Below are positions 1 to 5,441 of a stretch of DNA of 5,989 bases, in pieces. Origin of the DNA: Cellvibrionales bacterium UBA2034 (GTDB lineage Bacteria; Pseudomonadota; Gammaproteobacteria; Pseudomonadales; UBA7239); contig DDBK01000169.1 in assembly GCA_002333095.1 (NCBI GenBank), positions 21,580 to 27,568 of the forward strand. Direction: 5' to 3'. Both the position numbers and the translations under genes were made by a program. Every line of letters begins with the position of its first letter. Position 1 is the first letter of the stretch. The notes beneath the pieces were generated by a model. That model ran no database searches and was not told the DNA's origin. It saw nothing but the letters and a program-made list of their open reading frames with translations.

Positions 1-91
1 GGTGCCAACTGCCCAGCCGGTGGTAGAGGCGTATGCAGACAGACTGTTTGCGCGCCCTGCTTTTATGGCGCTACCTGACGCCATTGGTTAA
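1..91 (+). CDS. C-terminal tail of a probable glutathione S-transferase-like protein (5' truncated by window edge)
   Basis: Reading from base 2 on the plus strand, an open frame runs to a TAA at 89-91 and encodes about 29 residues. It contains the stretch EAYADRLFARPAF, followed by MALPDAIG and the stop. The pattern 'P..-aYa.RlfaRPaF..-al' is typical of the last helix of glutathione S-transferase and SspA-like proteins, where an Arg-Pro pair follows a helical aYxxRl segment. This is family resemblance from memory over a very short stretch, so substrate and subfamily cannot be given. The gene is convergent with rnt, and the two stops lie inside each other's coding sequence (29-base overlap, 63-91). 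The alternative is that this is non-coding DNA downstream of rnt with a chance open frame. Confidence 0.5.
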   Translation, partial: VPTAQPVVEAYADRLFARPAFMALPDAIG

Positions 92-728
92 CAATGGTGC
101 AGAACAGGTCAGCGGTTTTTTCCGCATCGTAATCTGCGTGGTGTGCTGCTTTATTGTCAAAGGGAATGTTGGCTGCCTGGCAAGCGCGCGCGAGAACAGT
201 CTGGCCATAAACCAACCCTGCCAGTGAAACAGTATCGAAACAGGAAAACTGGTGGAATGGATTTTTTTTCACCAACTCGCAGCGTAGGGAGCCGGCGCTG
301 AGAAAGCCCAGATCAAAATGGGCATTGTGCGCCACCATGATCGCCCGTGTGCATTCATTTTGTTTTACTGCTTTCTTGACTTGATCAAAAATATCGCTCA
401 ATGCTTCCAGTTCTGTAATGGCATTGCGTGATGGGTCATCGGGATTGATGCCGGTAAAATCCAGCGCGGCCTGTTCAATGTTTGCGCCGGGAAATGGTTG
501 CACGGCGTGAAAAATGGTTCGCTCGCGCTGCAAGTTGCCGTTATCGTCATAGGCCAGCATGACTGCGGCAATTTCAAGGATACCGTCGGTATGTGAGTTA
601 AAACCTGTGGTTTCCAGATCAACCACCACAGGGAGGAAGCCGCGAAAACGGCTGCCTAGCGTGGGCAGTGTTTCGATGTTGGCAAAGGCTTCTGCAAACG
701 ATGAAAATTCTTTGGGTTTATCACTCAT
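63..728 (-). CDS. rnt: Ribonuclease T (DEDDh 3'-5' exoribonuclease)
   Basis: The 221-residue product matches RNase T, the homodimeric exoribonuclease that trims 3' ends of tRNAs, 5S and 23S rRNA and other small stable RNAs, and takes part in tRNA CCA end turnover in the cytoplasm. The DEDDh exonuclease motifs are all visible: ExoI VVVDLETTGF with D37 and E39, ExoII AHNAHFD with D139, and ExoIII HHADYD with H196 and D201. They are spaced as in the E. coli enzyme, offset by 14-15 residues because of a slightly longer N terminus. Length is normal for the family. The ATG at 728 lies 20 bases after the pyrC stop with only a weak purine-rich site, so it is probably cotranscribed with pyrC. Its 3' end overlaps a convergent plus-strand coding tail. 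Confidence 0.96.
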   Translation of the reverse strand: MSDKPKEFSSFAEAFANIETLPTLGSRFRGFLPVVVDLETTGFNSHTDGILEIAAVMLAYDDNGNLQRERTIFHAVQPFPGANIEQAALDFTGINPDDPSRNAITELEALSDIFDQVKKAVKQNECTRAIMVAHNAHFDLGFLSAGSLRCELVKKNPFHQFSCFDTVSLAGLVYGQTVLARACQAANIPFDNKAAHHADYDAEKTADLFCTIVNQWRQVAP

Positions 729-748
729 GTCCGGGTCTTTTGGGGGAT

Positions 749-1789
749 TCAGGTTTTATCTTGCAATGACCAGCGCAGTTGTGTGCCGGCCAGAAGGGGA
801 ATCAGTTGTTCGCCACCAAAATCCAGTGATGCAGGTACGGATTGTGGCTTTTCGAGCAGTGTAATTGTGTCGGTATTGCGCGGTAATCCATAAAAATCAG
901 CACCGAAAAAACTGGCAAAGCCTTCCAGCATATCCAGATGACCAGTGTGATCAAACGCTTCGGCATACAACTCGATGGCGTTCAGTGCAGTGTAGCAGCC
1001 AGCGCACCCGCAACCAGTTTCTTTTTTGTGTTGGGCATGCGGGGCAGAATCCGTACCCAGAAAAAATTTGGGATTGCCGCTGGTGGCAGCATGCTGCAGC
1101 GCTTGCTGGTGAGTGTTGCGTTTCAGGATAGGCAAGCAGTAGAAGTGTGGACGAATGCCGCCCGCCAGCATGTCATTGCGGTTGAACAACAGGTGGTGAG
1201 CAGTAATGGTCGCTGCTACGTTGGCGTGGCTCTCGGCCACAAACTGTGCAGCATCCTGTGTAGTGATATGTTCCAGTACAATTTTCAGGGCTGGAAAATC
1301 ACGTACCAATGGTTGCAGTGTGCGTTCAATGAAGGCTGCTTCGCGGTCAAAGATATCGATGTGCTGGTCGGTGACTTCGCCGTGCAATAACAATGGCAGG
1401 CCCGATTTTTCCATCGCTGCCAGCACCGGGTAAATCTTGCGGATATCTGTCACGCCGGCATCAGAGTGGGTAGTTGCGCCGGCAGGGTATAACTTGCAGG
1501 CGTGTACAAAGCCGCTGGCACGTGCAATCGCCATTTCTGCCGGATCTGTATTGTCCGTCAGGTACAACACCAACAGTGGCTGGAAATCAGATCCAGCGGG
1601 CCGGGCTGCAAGAATGCGCGTCCGGTAGCTTGCTGCCTCAGCAGTGTTAGTGACCGGCGGTACAAGGTTAGGCATGGCAATGGCGCGGTGAAACTGACGC
1701 GCGGCATCAGCCACGGTTCTGGGAAGAAAGGCGTCATCACGCAAGTGTATGTGCCAGTCGTCAGGGCGTGTGAGGGTAAGGGTGCGCAT
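749..1789 (-). CDS. pyrC: Dihydroorotase, class II (PyrC type)
   Basis: The 346-residue protein is the zinc amidohydrolase that interconverts N-carbamoyl-L-aspartate and L-dihydroorotate, the third step of de novo pyrimidine synthesis, in the cytoplasm. The expected active-site residues are present: H13 and H15 with R17 in [10 protein letters not shown]41 in AMPN, the carbamylated lysine K99 in CKLYPAG, H136 in LLLHGE, H174 in LEHITT, D247 in GTDSAPH and H251. These sit at a constant offset of three from the E. coli PyrC positions as I recall them, so it is an intact single-domain type II enzyme. A Cys-rich GCGCAGC segment near 259-265 is also common in this family. The ATG at 1789 has a poor Shine-Dalgarno sequence and is preceded by an 89-base gap with inverted repeats. 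rnt follows 20 bases downstream. Confidence 0.97.
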   Translation of the reverse strand: MRTLTLTRPDDWHIHLRDDAFLPRTVADAARQFHRAIAMPNLVPPVTNTAEAASYRTRILAARPAGSDFQPLLVLYLTDNTDPAEMAIARASGFVHACKLYPAGATTHSDAGVTDIRKIYPVLAAMEKSGLPLLLHGEVTDQHIDIFDREAAFIERTLQPLVRDFPALKIVLEHITTQDAAQFVAESHANVAATITAHHLLFNRNDMLAGGIRPHFYCLPILKRNTHQQALQHAATSGNPKFFLGTDSAPHAQHKKETGCGCAGCYTALNAIELYAEAFDHTGHLDMLEGFASFFGADFYGLPRNTDTITLLEKPQSVPASLDFGGEQLIPLLAGTQLRWSLQDKT

Positions 1790-1816
1790 ATCCGCTGTCA
1801 GTTACAGTGAGGGTGT

Positions 1817-1854
1817 CGGCATGCTAGCCGAAAGGGGCGGAGGAGGCTATGCCG
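1817..1854 (-). other. Imperfect inverted repeat in the leader of pyrC
   Basis: On the minus strand the arm CGGCATAGCC (1854-1845) faces GGCTAGCATGCCG (1829-1817). The arms pair over 10 bases with a three-base bulge, around a pyrimidine-rich 15-base loop. The downstream arm can instead fold on itself (TCGGC-ATGCTA-GCCGA, 1816-1831), so two mutually exclusive hairpins are possible. No run of T follows, so it does not look like a standard intrinsic terminator. It lies between the DUF3833 stop and the pyrC start, 27 bases ahead of that start, and could be an mRNA 3' end or processing element or a leader element of pyrC. Function is unproven. Confidence 0.35.
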
Positions 1855-1878
1855 CTCTGCTTTTGATCGTCCACTGGC

Positions 1879-2400
1879 TTATTGCCGGATAATCGCCAAC
1901 TCGATACTACCGACCCGGAATCCCCATTTACTGAGCGTGGACTGGTTGATCACCACCTTGTCGCTAACGCGAAACATCCAGTCATCCACAGCGAGTGCAA
2001 GCGGCTTGCCCTGGTAGAGTATTTCCAGCGTGTACTCCAGGTGAAACACGTTTCCTGCAGTTTCTGCCTGTCCTTCACCCAGCACATCCCCTGCGGTGGC
2101 GATATAGCCTCCCCCATTCCTGGGTGTTAATCGCCAGTTGCGGAACTGGATTTCACCATCATTGAATTCAAAACGCTCTTCCAGTGTGCCGACCCCGTCT
2201 TTCCAGTGTGCATTGATGGTGGCATTAAAGTGGCGAGTGACTTGTCCGCTACGGTCTTTCAGTACCCCGTGCGCGGTCAATGGGCCGTTAAAAAATGTTT
2301 CGGCATCGAAGGTCGGCTGCATGTTGGTGTACTGCTGGATATCCGGCCCTGTACATCCGGATATAAAAAACAGCATGACCAGGATTGGAAAGATTTTCAT
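1879..2400 (-). CDS. DUF3833-family lipoprotein
   Basis: The 173-residue protein starts with a short lipoprotein signal peptide: MK, a hydrophobic stretch, then the lipobox I-S-G-C with the lipidated cysteine at residue 16. Residue +2 after the Cys is Thr rather than Asp, which favours outer-membrane delivery by Lol. The mature part shows the DUF3833 pattern: an F-F-x-G-P-L-x-x-x-G segment near 36-45, DRSG at 49-52, FEFNDGE at 77-83, FRNWRL at 86-91, a GDVLGEGQ stretch near 104-111, DDWMFRV at 139-145, and INQS followed by KWGFRVG at 158-164. The family's biochemical role is not established; it recurs beside Cfa, DUF1365 and DUF2878 genes. The ATG at 2400 was chosen over an in-frame upstream start because it gives the signal peptide and has a strong Shine-Dalgarno. 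It is the last gene of the packed run, 10 bases after the PNPOx-like gene. Confidence 0.88.
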   Translation of the reverse strand: MKIFPILVMLFFISGCTGPDIQQYTNMQPTFDAETFFNGPLTAHGVLKDRSGQVTRHFNATINAHWKDGVGTLEERFEFNDGEIQFRNWRLTPRNGGGYIATAGDVLGEGQAETAGNVFHLEYTLEILYQGKPLALAVDDWMFRVSDKVVINQSTLSKWGFRVGSIELAIIRQ

Positions 2401-2405
2401 GGGTA

Positions 2406-2413
2406 TTTCCTCA
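2406..2413 (-). promoter_or_regulatory. Ribosome binding site of the DUF3833 gene, overlapping the upstream stop codon
   Basis: The minus-strand sequence TGAGGAAA ends five bases before the ATG at 2400. Its TGA is also the stop codon of the PNPOx-like gene, so terminating ribosomes would sit on the binding site of the next gene. This decides the DUF3833 start and points to translational coupling. Confidence 0.75.
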
Positions 2414-2869
2414 GAATTCGCGTGCATCCTGCATGCGCTGCTGGTAGTCCCAGCCATTGATATAGAGTGGATCGAGCCGGATAGCGACCTCATCTTCTGC
2501 GCGGGACAGAAGCCAGGTGGCGAGGCGACTTTCTTCGCGGATGAAATAGCGGTTCAGTAACCTGGGTAATAATTCAGCGCCTTTCTCTGCAATAAGTTCT
2601 ACTGTGCCATGACCGCGTGCGCCGGCGTAAGGCGGTTCATTATTGGCTATTTCGAAACCTACACGTTGATCCTTGTACAAATGTTTCAGCAATTTTGCAT
2701 CCTTGTGTGTCACGCACCAGAAAGCTTCACCGTCAAAAAGAAACCAGAGAGGCACAATCAACGGGAAATGGCTGTCGGTGTTACAGGCAATGCGCAGGGG
2801 AGTGCGTGATGCCTCGATAAAATTGGCAAGGCGTGAGTCACTGTGGATCCGGTTGATGACATCGTTCAT
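2411..2869 (-). CDS. PNPOx-like FMN-binding split-barrel protein
   Basis: The 152-residue cytoplasmic protein looks like the pyridoxamine-5'-phosphate-oxidase-like superfamily of flavin split-barrel proteins. The N-terminal helix and the strand RTPLRIAC are followed by FPLIVPLWFLFDGEAFWCVT (35-54), the typical 'P...P.wf..dg..fw..t' strand pair. Next come a helix with KLLKHLYKDQRVGFEI (59-74) and PPYAGARGHGTVELI (79-93), the signature 'PY.gvrG.G...l' loop and strand. A C-terminal WLLSRAEDEVAIRLDPLYINGWDY (119-142) closes the barrel. Members bind FMN, F420 or haem, so cofactor and substrate cannot be assigned; it is probably not a true PdxH because it is short. The ATG lies in a 4-base ATGA overlap with the preceding gene, with GGAG 10 bases upstream. 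Its place in a lipid-modification cluster suggests a redox or flavin-linked step, which is inference. Confidence 0.8.
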   Translation of the reverse strand: MNDVINRIHSDSRLANFIEASRTPLRIACNTDSHFPLIVPLWFLFDGEAFWCVTHKDAKLLKHLYKDQRVGFEIANNEPPYAGARGHGTVELIAEKGAELLPRLLNRYFIREESRLATWLLSRAEDEVAIRLDPLYINGWDYQQRMQDAREF

Positions 2870-3615
2870 GGGGCTTGATCTCCGGCGTTAGCAGTAGCTG
2901 GGCGTTGGTATTCGTAACGGATTAACACGTTCTGGCTTTTGTCTTGTTGGTCAGTCAGGTTGGATGGCCCCTGGTACAGCTGCAGCAAGTGGCTGTTGCT
3001 GTCATAGGCAAGGTGAATGTCCGGTATAGCCCAGCCAATCAGCCGATTGCGGCTGTGGGCAAAAAAATAGCGATACTGGTTGCTATGCTGTTTGATGGCT
3101 GTGTGCTCTGCATCCACTTCCTCGATATTCATATTGAGTATTACCAGTGGATCAGCCACCACAAAAGAGAATGGCAATACTTCACCGTTTACGAGCGCAT
3201 TCCAGTTTTCCCGTATGAAGTGATCAAAGCCTGCATCAATAACTGTATTCTTCTCAGGTGTAATTTTTTTCTGATGCGGTTTTTCTGATTTTTCTGTCCT
3301 GAAAACGATGAAGTGCCCGTCGCGCCATTGGCTGCCTGTGCGCCGTTCAAAGCGCTTGTCGTGCAATTCGTATTCCGGCGTATTGAAACCGTGAGAGTAA
3401 AAAATATCTTTTGACGCGATCAGTTTTTCATCCGGGCTCACATAGCGCACGGTGTGTTGTTGCTCTGTGATGTCGTGATATTCACGGTATACGATATTTC
3501 CTGTTTCAAGACTGGATGCTGTGCCTGTGACCAATAATCTGTCAGGTGCTGCTGATACCGATACGCTGGCAAACAGCAGGAAACAGGCCGCAACCCAATG
3601 CGCAGGATTATTCAC
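2866..3615 (-). CDS. Exported protein of unknown function, embedded in the lipid-modification operon
   Basis: I do not recognise this protein. Taking the GTG at 3615 it has 249 residues. It begins with a signal-peptide-like segment, a hydrophobic run WVAACFLLFASVSVSAAPD at residues 7-25 with probable cleavage near residues 22-23, although the n-region has no Lys or Arg. The mature part is rich in alternating polar and hydrophobic strands, for example GNIVYREYHDI, YRYFFAHSRNRLIGWAIPDIHLAY and NVLIRYEYQRP. It has no Cys and no transmembrane helix, fitting a beta-rich soluble periplasmic protein. TTG codons at 3642 and 3621 are alternative starts, but neither has a better ribosome site; GTG 3615 has AGAAG eight bases upstream. 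The start overlaps the DUF2878 stop by 8 bases and the stop overlaps the PNPOx-like start as ATGA, so it is cotranslated with the cluster. Its position between an inner-membrane and an outer-membrane partner suggests a periplasmic role. Confidence 0.72.
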   Translation of the reverse strand: MNNPAHWVAACFLLFASVSVSAAPDRLLVTGTASSLETGNIVYREYHDITEQQHTVRYVSPDEKLIASKDIFYSHGFNTPEYELHDKRFERRTGSQWRDGHFIVFRTEKSEKPHQKKITPEKNTVIDAGFDHFIRENWNALVNGEVLPFSFVVADPLVILNMNIEEVDAEHTAIKQHSNQYRYFFAHSRNRLIGWAIPDIHLAYDSNSHLLQLYQGPSNLTDQQDKSQNVLIRYEYQRPATANAGDQAP

Positions 3616-4159
3616 GGGCAAGGCTTCTGGCGATACCGCCAAACAAGGGCATCATGATGGCCCATAGCAATCCATAACATAGCCAGAAGGATTGCAAGAT
3701 CATACCCAGTTTTACGCCGTGCAGCTGTGCGCCTGCGTAATAGCTGGCAGGGCCGAGAAATGCGCCGGCTGCAGCAGCCAGCAATGGCCGGTGACGCAAC
3801 CATTGCAGCCCATACAGGAATAATGTGGCAAAGGTGAACCAGAGTGCAGCCATCCAGCCGGGCAGTGGTAAGAATGGCAACAGATTATTTTCCGGGAAGA
3901 TCATCAGTTCCAGCGAGCTGATGGTGCAGTCAACGCCAAAACCGGTTGTAGCAATCACCATAATGCATAGCCAGTCTTTTTGCAGGTTGCCCACCATGCG
4001 TTGGTACAGGCCAAAAAACACCAGTGCAGCGGCCCACCCCCACAGGGTTCCGCCCATCACACACGCAAACCACACAGCCTGTACCAGTAACAGGTTGAGG
4101 ATGTTTTTCCCGGCTTGCGACAATCCCTGGTGTTGTTGGGTCATAGGCTCTGCATCCAT
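3608..4159 (-). CDS. DUF2878-family inner-membrane protein
   Basis: The 183-residue protein is strongly hydrophobic with about six predicted membrane segments, near residues 20-36, 39-53, 62-78, 95-117, 126-146 and 151-175. Family-like features are the early VQAVWFACVMGG stretch, GFGVDC at 73-78 after the third helix, LPGWMAALWFTFATLF at 99-114, and FLGPASYYAGAQLHGV at 134-149. These match DUF2878, a small membrane family of unknown biochemical activity that travels with DUF1365, Cfa-like and DUF3833 genes. The start is ambiguous between ATG 4159 (10 bases after the Cfa stop) and ATG 4144 (178 residues). Neither has a strong Shine-Dalgarno, and coupling to Cfa termination is likely. The stop overlaps the following exported-protein gene. 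Confidence 0.85.
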   Translation of the reverse strand: MDAEPMTQQHQGLSQAGKNILNLLLVQAVWFACVMGGTLWGWAAALVFFGLYQRMVGNLQKDWLCIMVIATTGFGVDCTISSLELMIFPENNLLPFLPLPGWMAALWFTFATLFLYGLQWLRHRPLLAAAAGAFLGPASYYAGAQLHGVKLGMILQSFWLCYGLLWAIMMPLFGGIARSLARE

Positions 4160-4169
4160 TGATATATTG

Positions 4170-5441
4170 TTATTGCTCTACCTTGCAGAATAGCAACTGG
4201 TGGGTGCCGATTCCATCCTTGTTGCCGCCGCCTTCCAGAAAGCCACCTTCGCAGTAGCACAGGTAGAACTCCCACATGCGTACAAAGGACAAATCAAATC
4301 CCAGCGCCATGACCTGCTGTACGTTGAAGAGCAAACGCTGGCGCCAGTGCTGTAATGTCAGCGCATAATCTGCAGTGATGTCAGACACTGCCAACATGTC
4401 TAACCTGGTATGGCTGCGTGTCAGCTGTTTCATGCGCTGGATAGTGGGCAAGCAGCCGCCTGGGAAAATGTACTGGCGAATAAAATCGGTATCGTTGAGA
4501 TACTGGTCGTAAATACTTTCACTGATGGTGATGGCCTGGATTAAAGCCTTGCCACCAGGTTTCAACAGGCGGTCGCACGTTTCAAAGTAGATTTGCTGGA
4601 ACTCTGCGCCGACAGCTTCAATCATTTCTATGGACACCAGTTTGTCATACTGCCCATCCAGATCGCGGTAATCCTGTAACAGTAAAGTGATCCGATCAGA
4701 CAATCCTTCGCTCTCGATGCGATTTTTTGCAAAATCGTACTGTTGTTGAGAGATTGTGGTAGTAGTAACGCGGCATCCATATTTTTTTGCTGCATGAATG
4801 GCCATTCCACCCCAGCCGGTACCGATTTCAATCAGGTGGTCATCTGCTTGTAACTGCAGTTGCTGGCAGATGACATCGAGCTTGTACACAGCGGCATCTG
4901 CCAGTGGCTGGGCGGGATGATTGAATACTGCTGAGGAATACATCATGGATGCGTCGAGGAACAATTGGAAAAAATCATTATCAAGGTCGTAGTGCGCACT
5001 GATATTCTTTTGCGACCCTTCCCTGGTGTTGCGGTTCATAGCGTGTATAGCTTTGAGTGCCATACGCGCAAACAGACTCTGTTGCCCGTCCATGCCGTTA
5101 ACAATGTCGCGATTGCGTACCAGCAAACGGATGACTTGCGTCAGGTCGGGTGATGTCCAGTGTCCTGCCATATAGGCTTCACCGGCCCCGATGGAGCCGC
5201 GAGTTACCGCCATGCGCCACATTTCCGGATCATTAATGGTGATGCTTGCGTTGATATCATGTGGCGATGTGATTTCGCCAAATACCTTTACAGGTGCGCC
5301 ATCCTCAAAAATAGCCAGTCGCCCGCCCTGCAATTTCTTCAGCATGGTGATCAGGATGTTGCGATACATATTGTCGGGGCTTTTCCCAGTGAAACCAAAG
5401 CTGGGAAAATTCAGTCTGGCAAAATTCAACATGGCATTCAT
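4170..5441 (-). CDS. cfa: Cyclopropane-fatty-acyl-phospholipid synthase family SAM-dependent methyltransferase (Cfa-like, non-canonical active site)
   Basis: The 423-residue protein has the two-part Cfa layout. Residues about 32-110 form the N-terminal lipid-binding region and 145-420 the SAM methyltransferase domain. Visible motifs are HYDLDNDFFQLFLD (150-163), the SAM loop IEIGTGWGG (204-212), TISQQQYDFAKNRI (229-242), LLQDYRDLDGQYD (254-266), IEMIEAVG (271-278) with the catalytic-region Glu E275, YIFPGGCLP (324-332), and ADYALTL with Y359. Aligning by eye with E. coli Cfa, C139 corresponds to S170 (YSSAVF) and H266 to Q302 (LIQAIT), while E239 and Y317 are kept as E275 and Y359. The enzyme should transfer a one-carbon unit from SAM to an unsaturated acyl chain of a membrane phospholipid, giving a cyclopropane or a methyl-branched product. 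The ATG at 5441 was chosen for its AGAGGAGA site; it overlaps the DUF1365 stop as ATGA. The symbol denotes the family; orthology to E. coli cfa is doubtful. Confidence 0.9.
   Translation of the reverse strand: MNAMLNFARLNFPSFGFTGKSPDNMYRNILITMLKKLQGGRLAIFEDGAPVKVFGEITSPHDINASITINDPEMWRMAVTRGSIGAGEAYMAGHWTSPDLTQVIRLLVRNRDIVNGMDGQQSLFARMALKAIHAMNRNTREGSQKNISAHYDLDNDFFQLFLDASMMYSSAVFNHPAQPLADAAVYKLDVICQQLQLQADDHLIEIGTGWGGMAIHAAKKYGCRVTTTTISQQQYDFAKNRIESEGLSDRITLLLQDYRDLDGQYDKLVSIEMIEAVGAEFQQIYFETCDRLLKPGGKALIQAITISESIYDQYLNDTDFIRQYIFPGGCLPTIQRMKQLTRSHTRLDMLAVSDITADYALTLQHWRQRLLFNVQQVMALGFDLSFVRMWEFYLCYCEGGFLEGGGNKDGIGTHQLLFCKVEQ

Noticed and set aside
938..1390. Plus-strand open frame of 150 codons antisense to pyrC
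   Set aside because: It lies wholly within a pyrC gene whose catalytic residues are all intact, its product resembles no family I know, and several similar antisense frames exist in the same stretch.
1816..1831. Short hairpin TCGGC-ATGCTA-GCCGA as an intrinsic terminator
   Set aside because: The stem is only five base pairs and no T-run follows on either strand.
1837..1866. Plus-strand GGAGGAGG followed by ATG and a five-codon mini-ORF (MPLCF)
   Set aside because: Only two bases separate the purine run from the ATG, too short for normal initiation, and the peptide ends at once; the purine run is better explained as part of the loop of the inverted repeat.
2401..2493. N-terminal extension of the DUF3833 protein by 31 residues
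   Set aside because: It would bury the lipoprotein signal peptide, and the ATG at 2400 has a strong ribosome site.
2138..2560. Plus-strand open frame of 140 codons antisense to the DUF3833 and PNPOx-like genes
   Set aside because: It spans two well-supported minus-strand genes and their junction, with no convincing ribosome site or recognisable product.
2944..3288. Plus-strand open frame of 114 codons antisense to the exported protein, with some hydrophobic stretches
   Set aside because: The minus-strand gene is tightly coupled to its neighbours on both sides, while this frame has no support beyond being open; the hydrophobic patches reflect the complementary strand.
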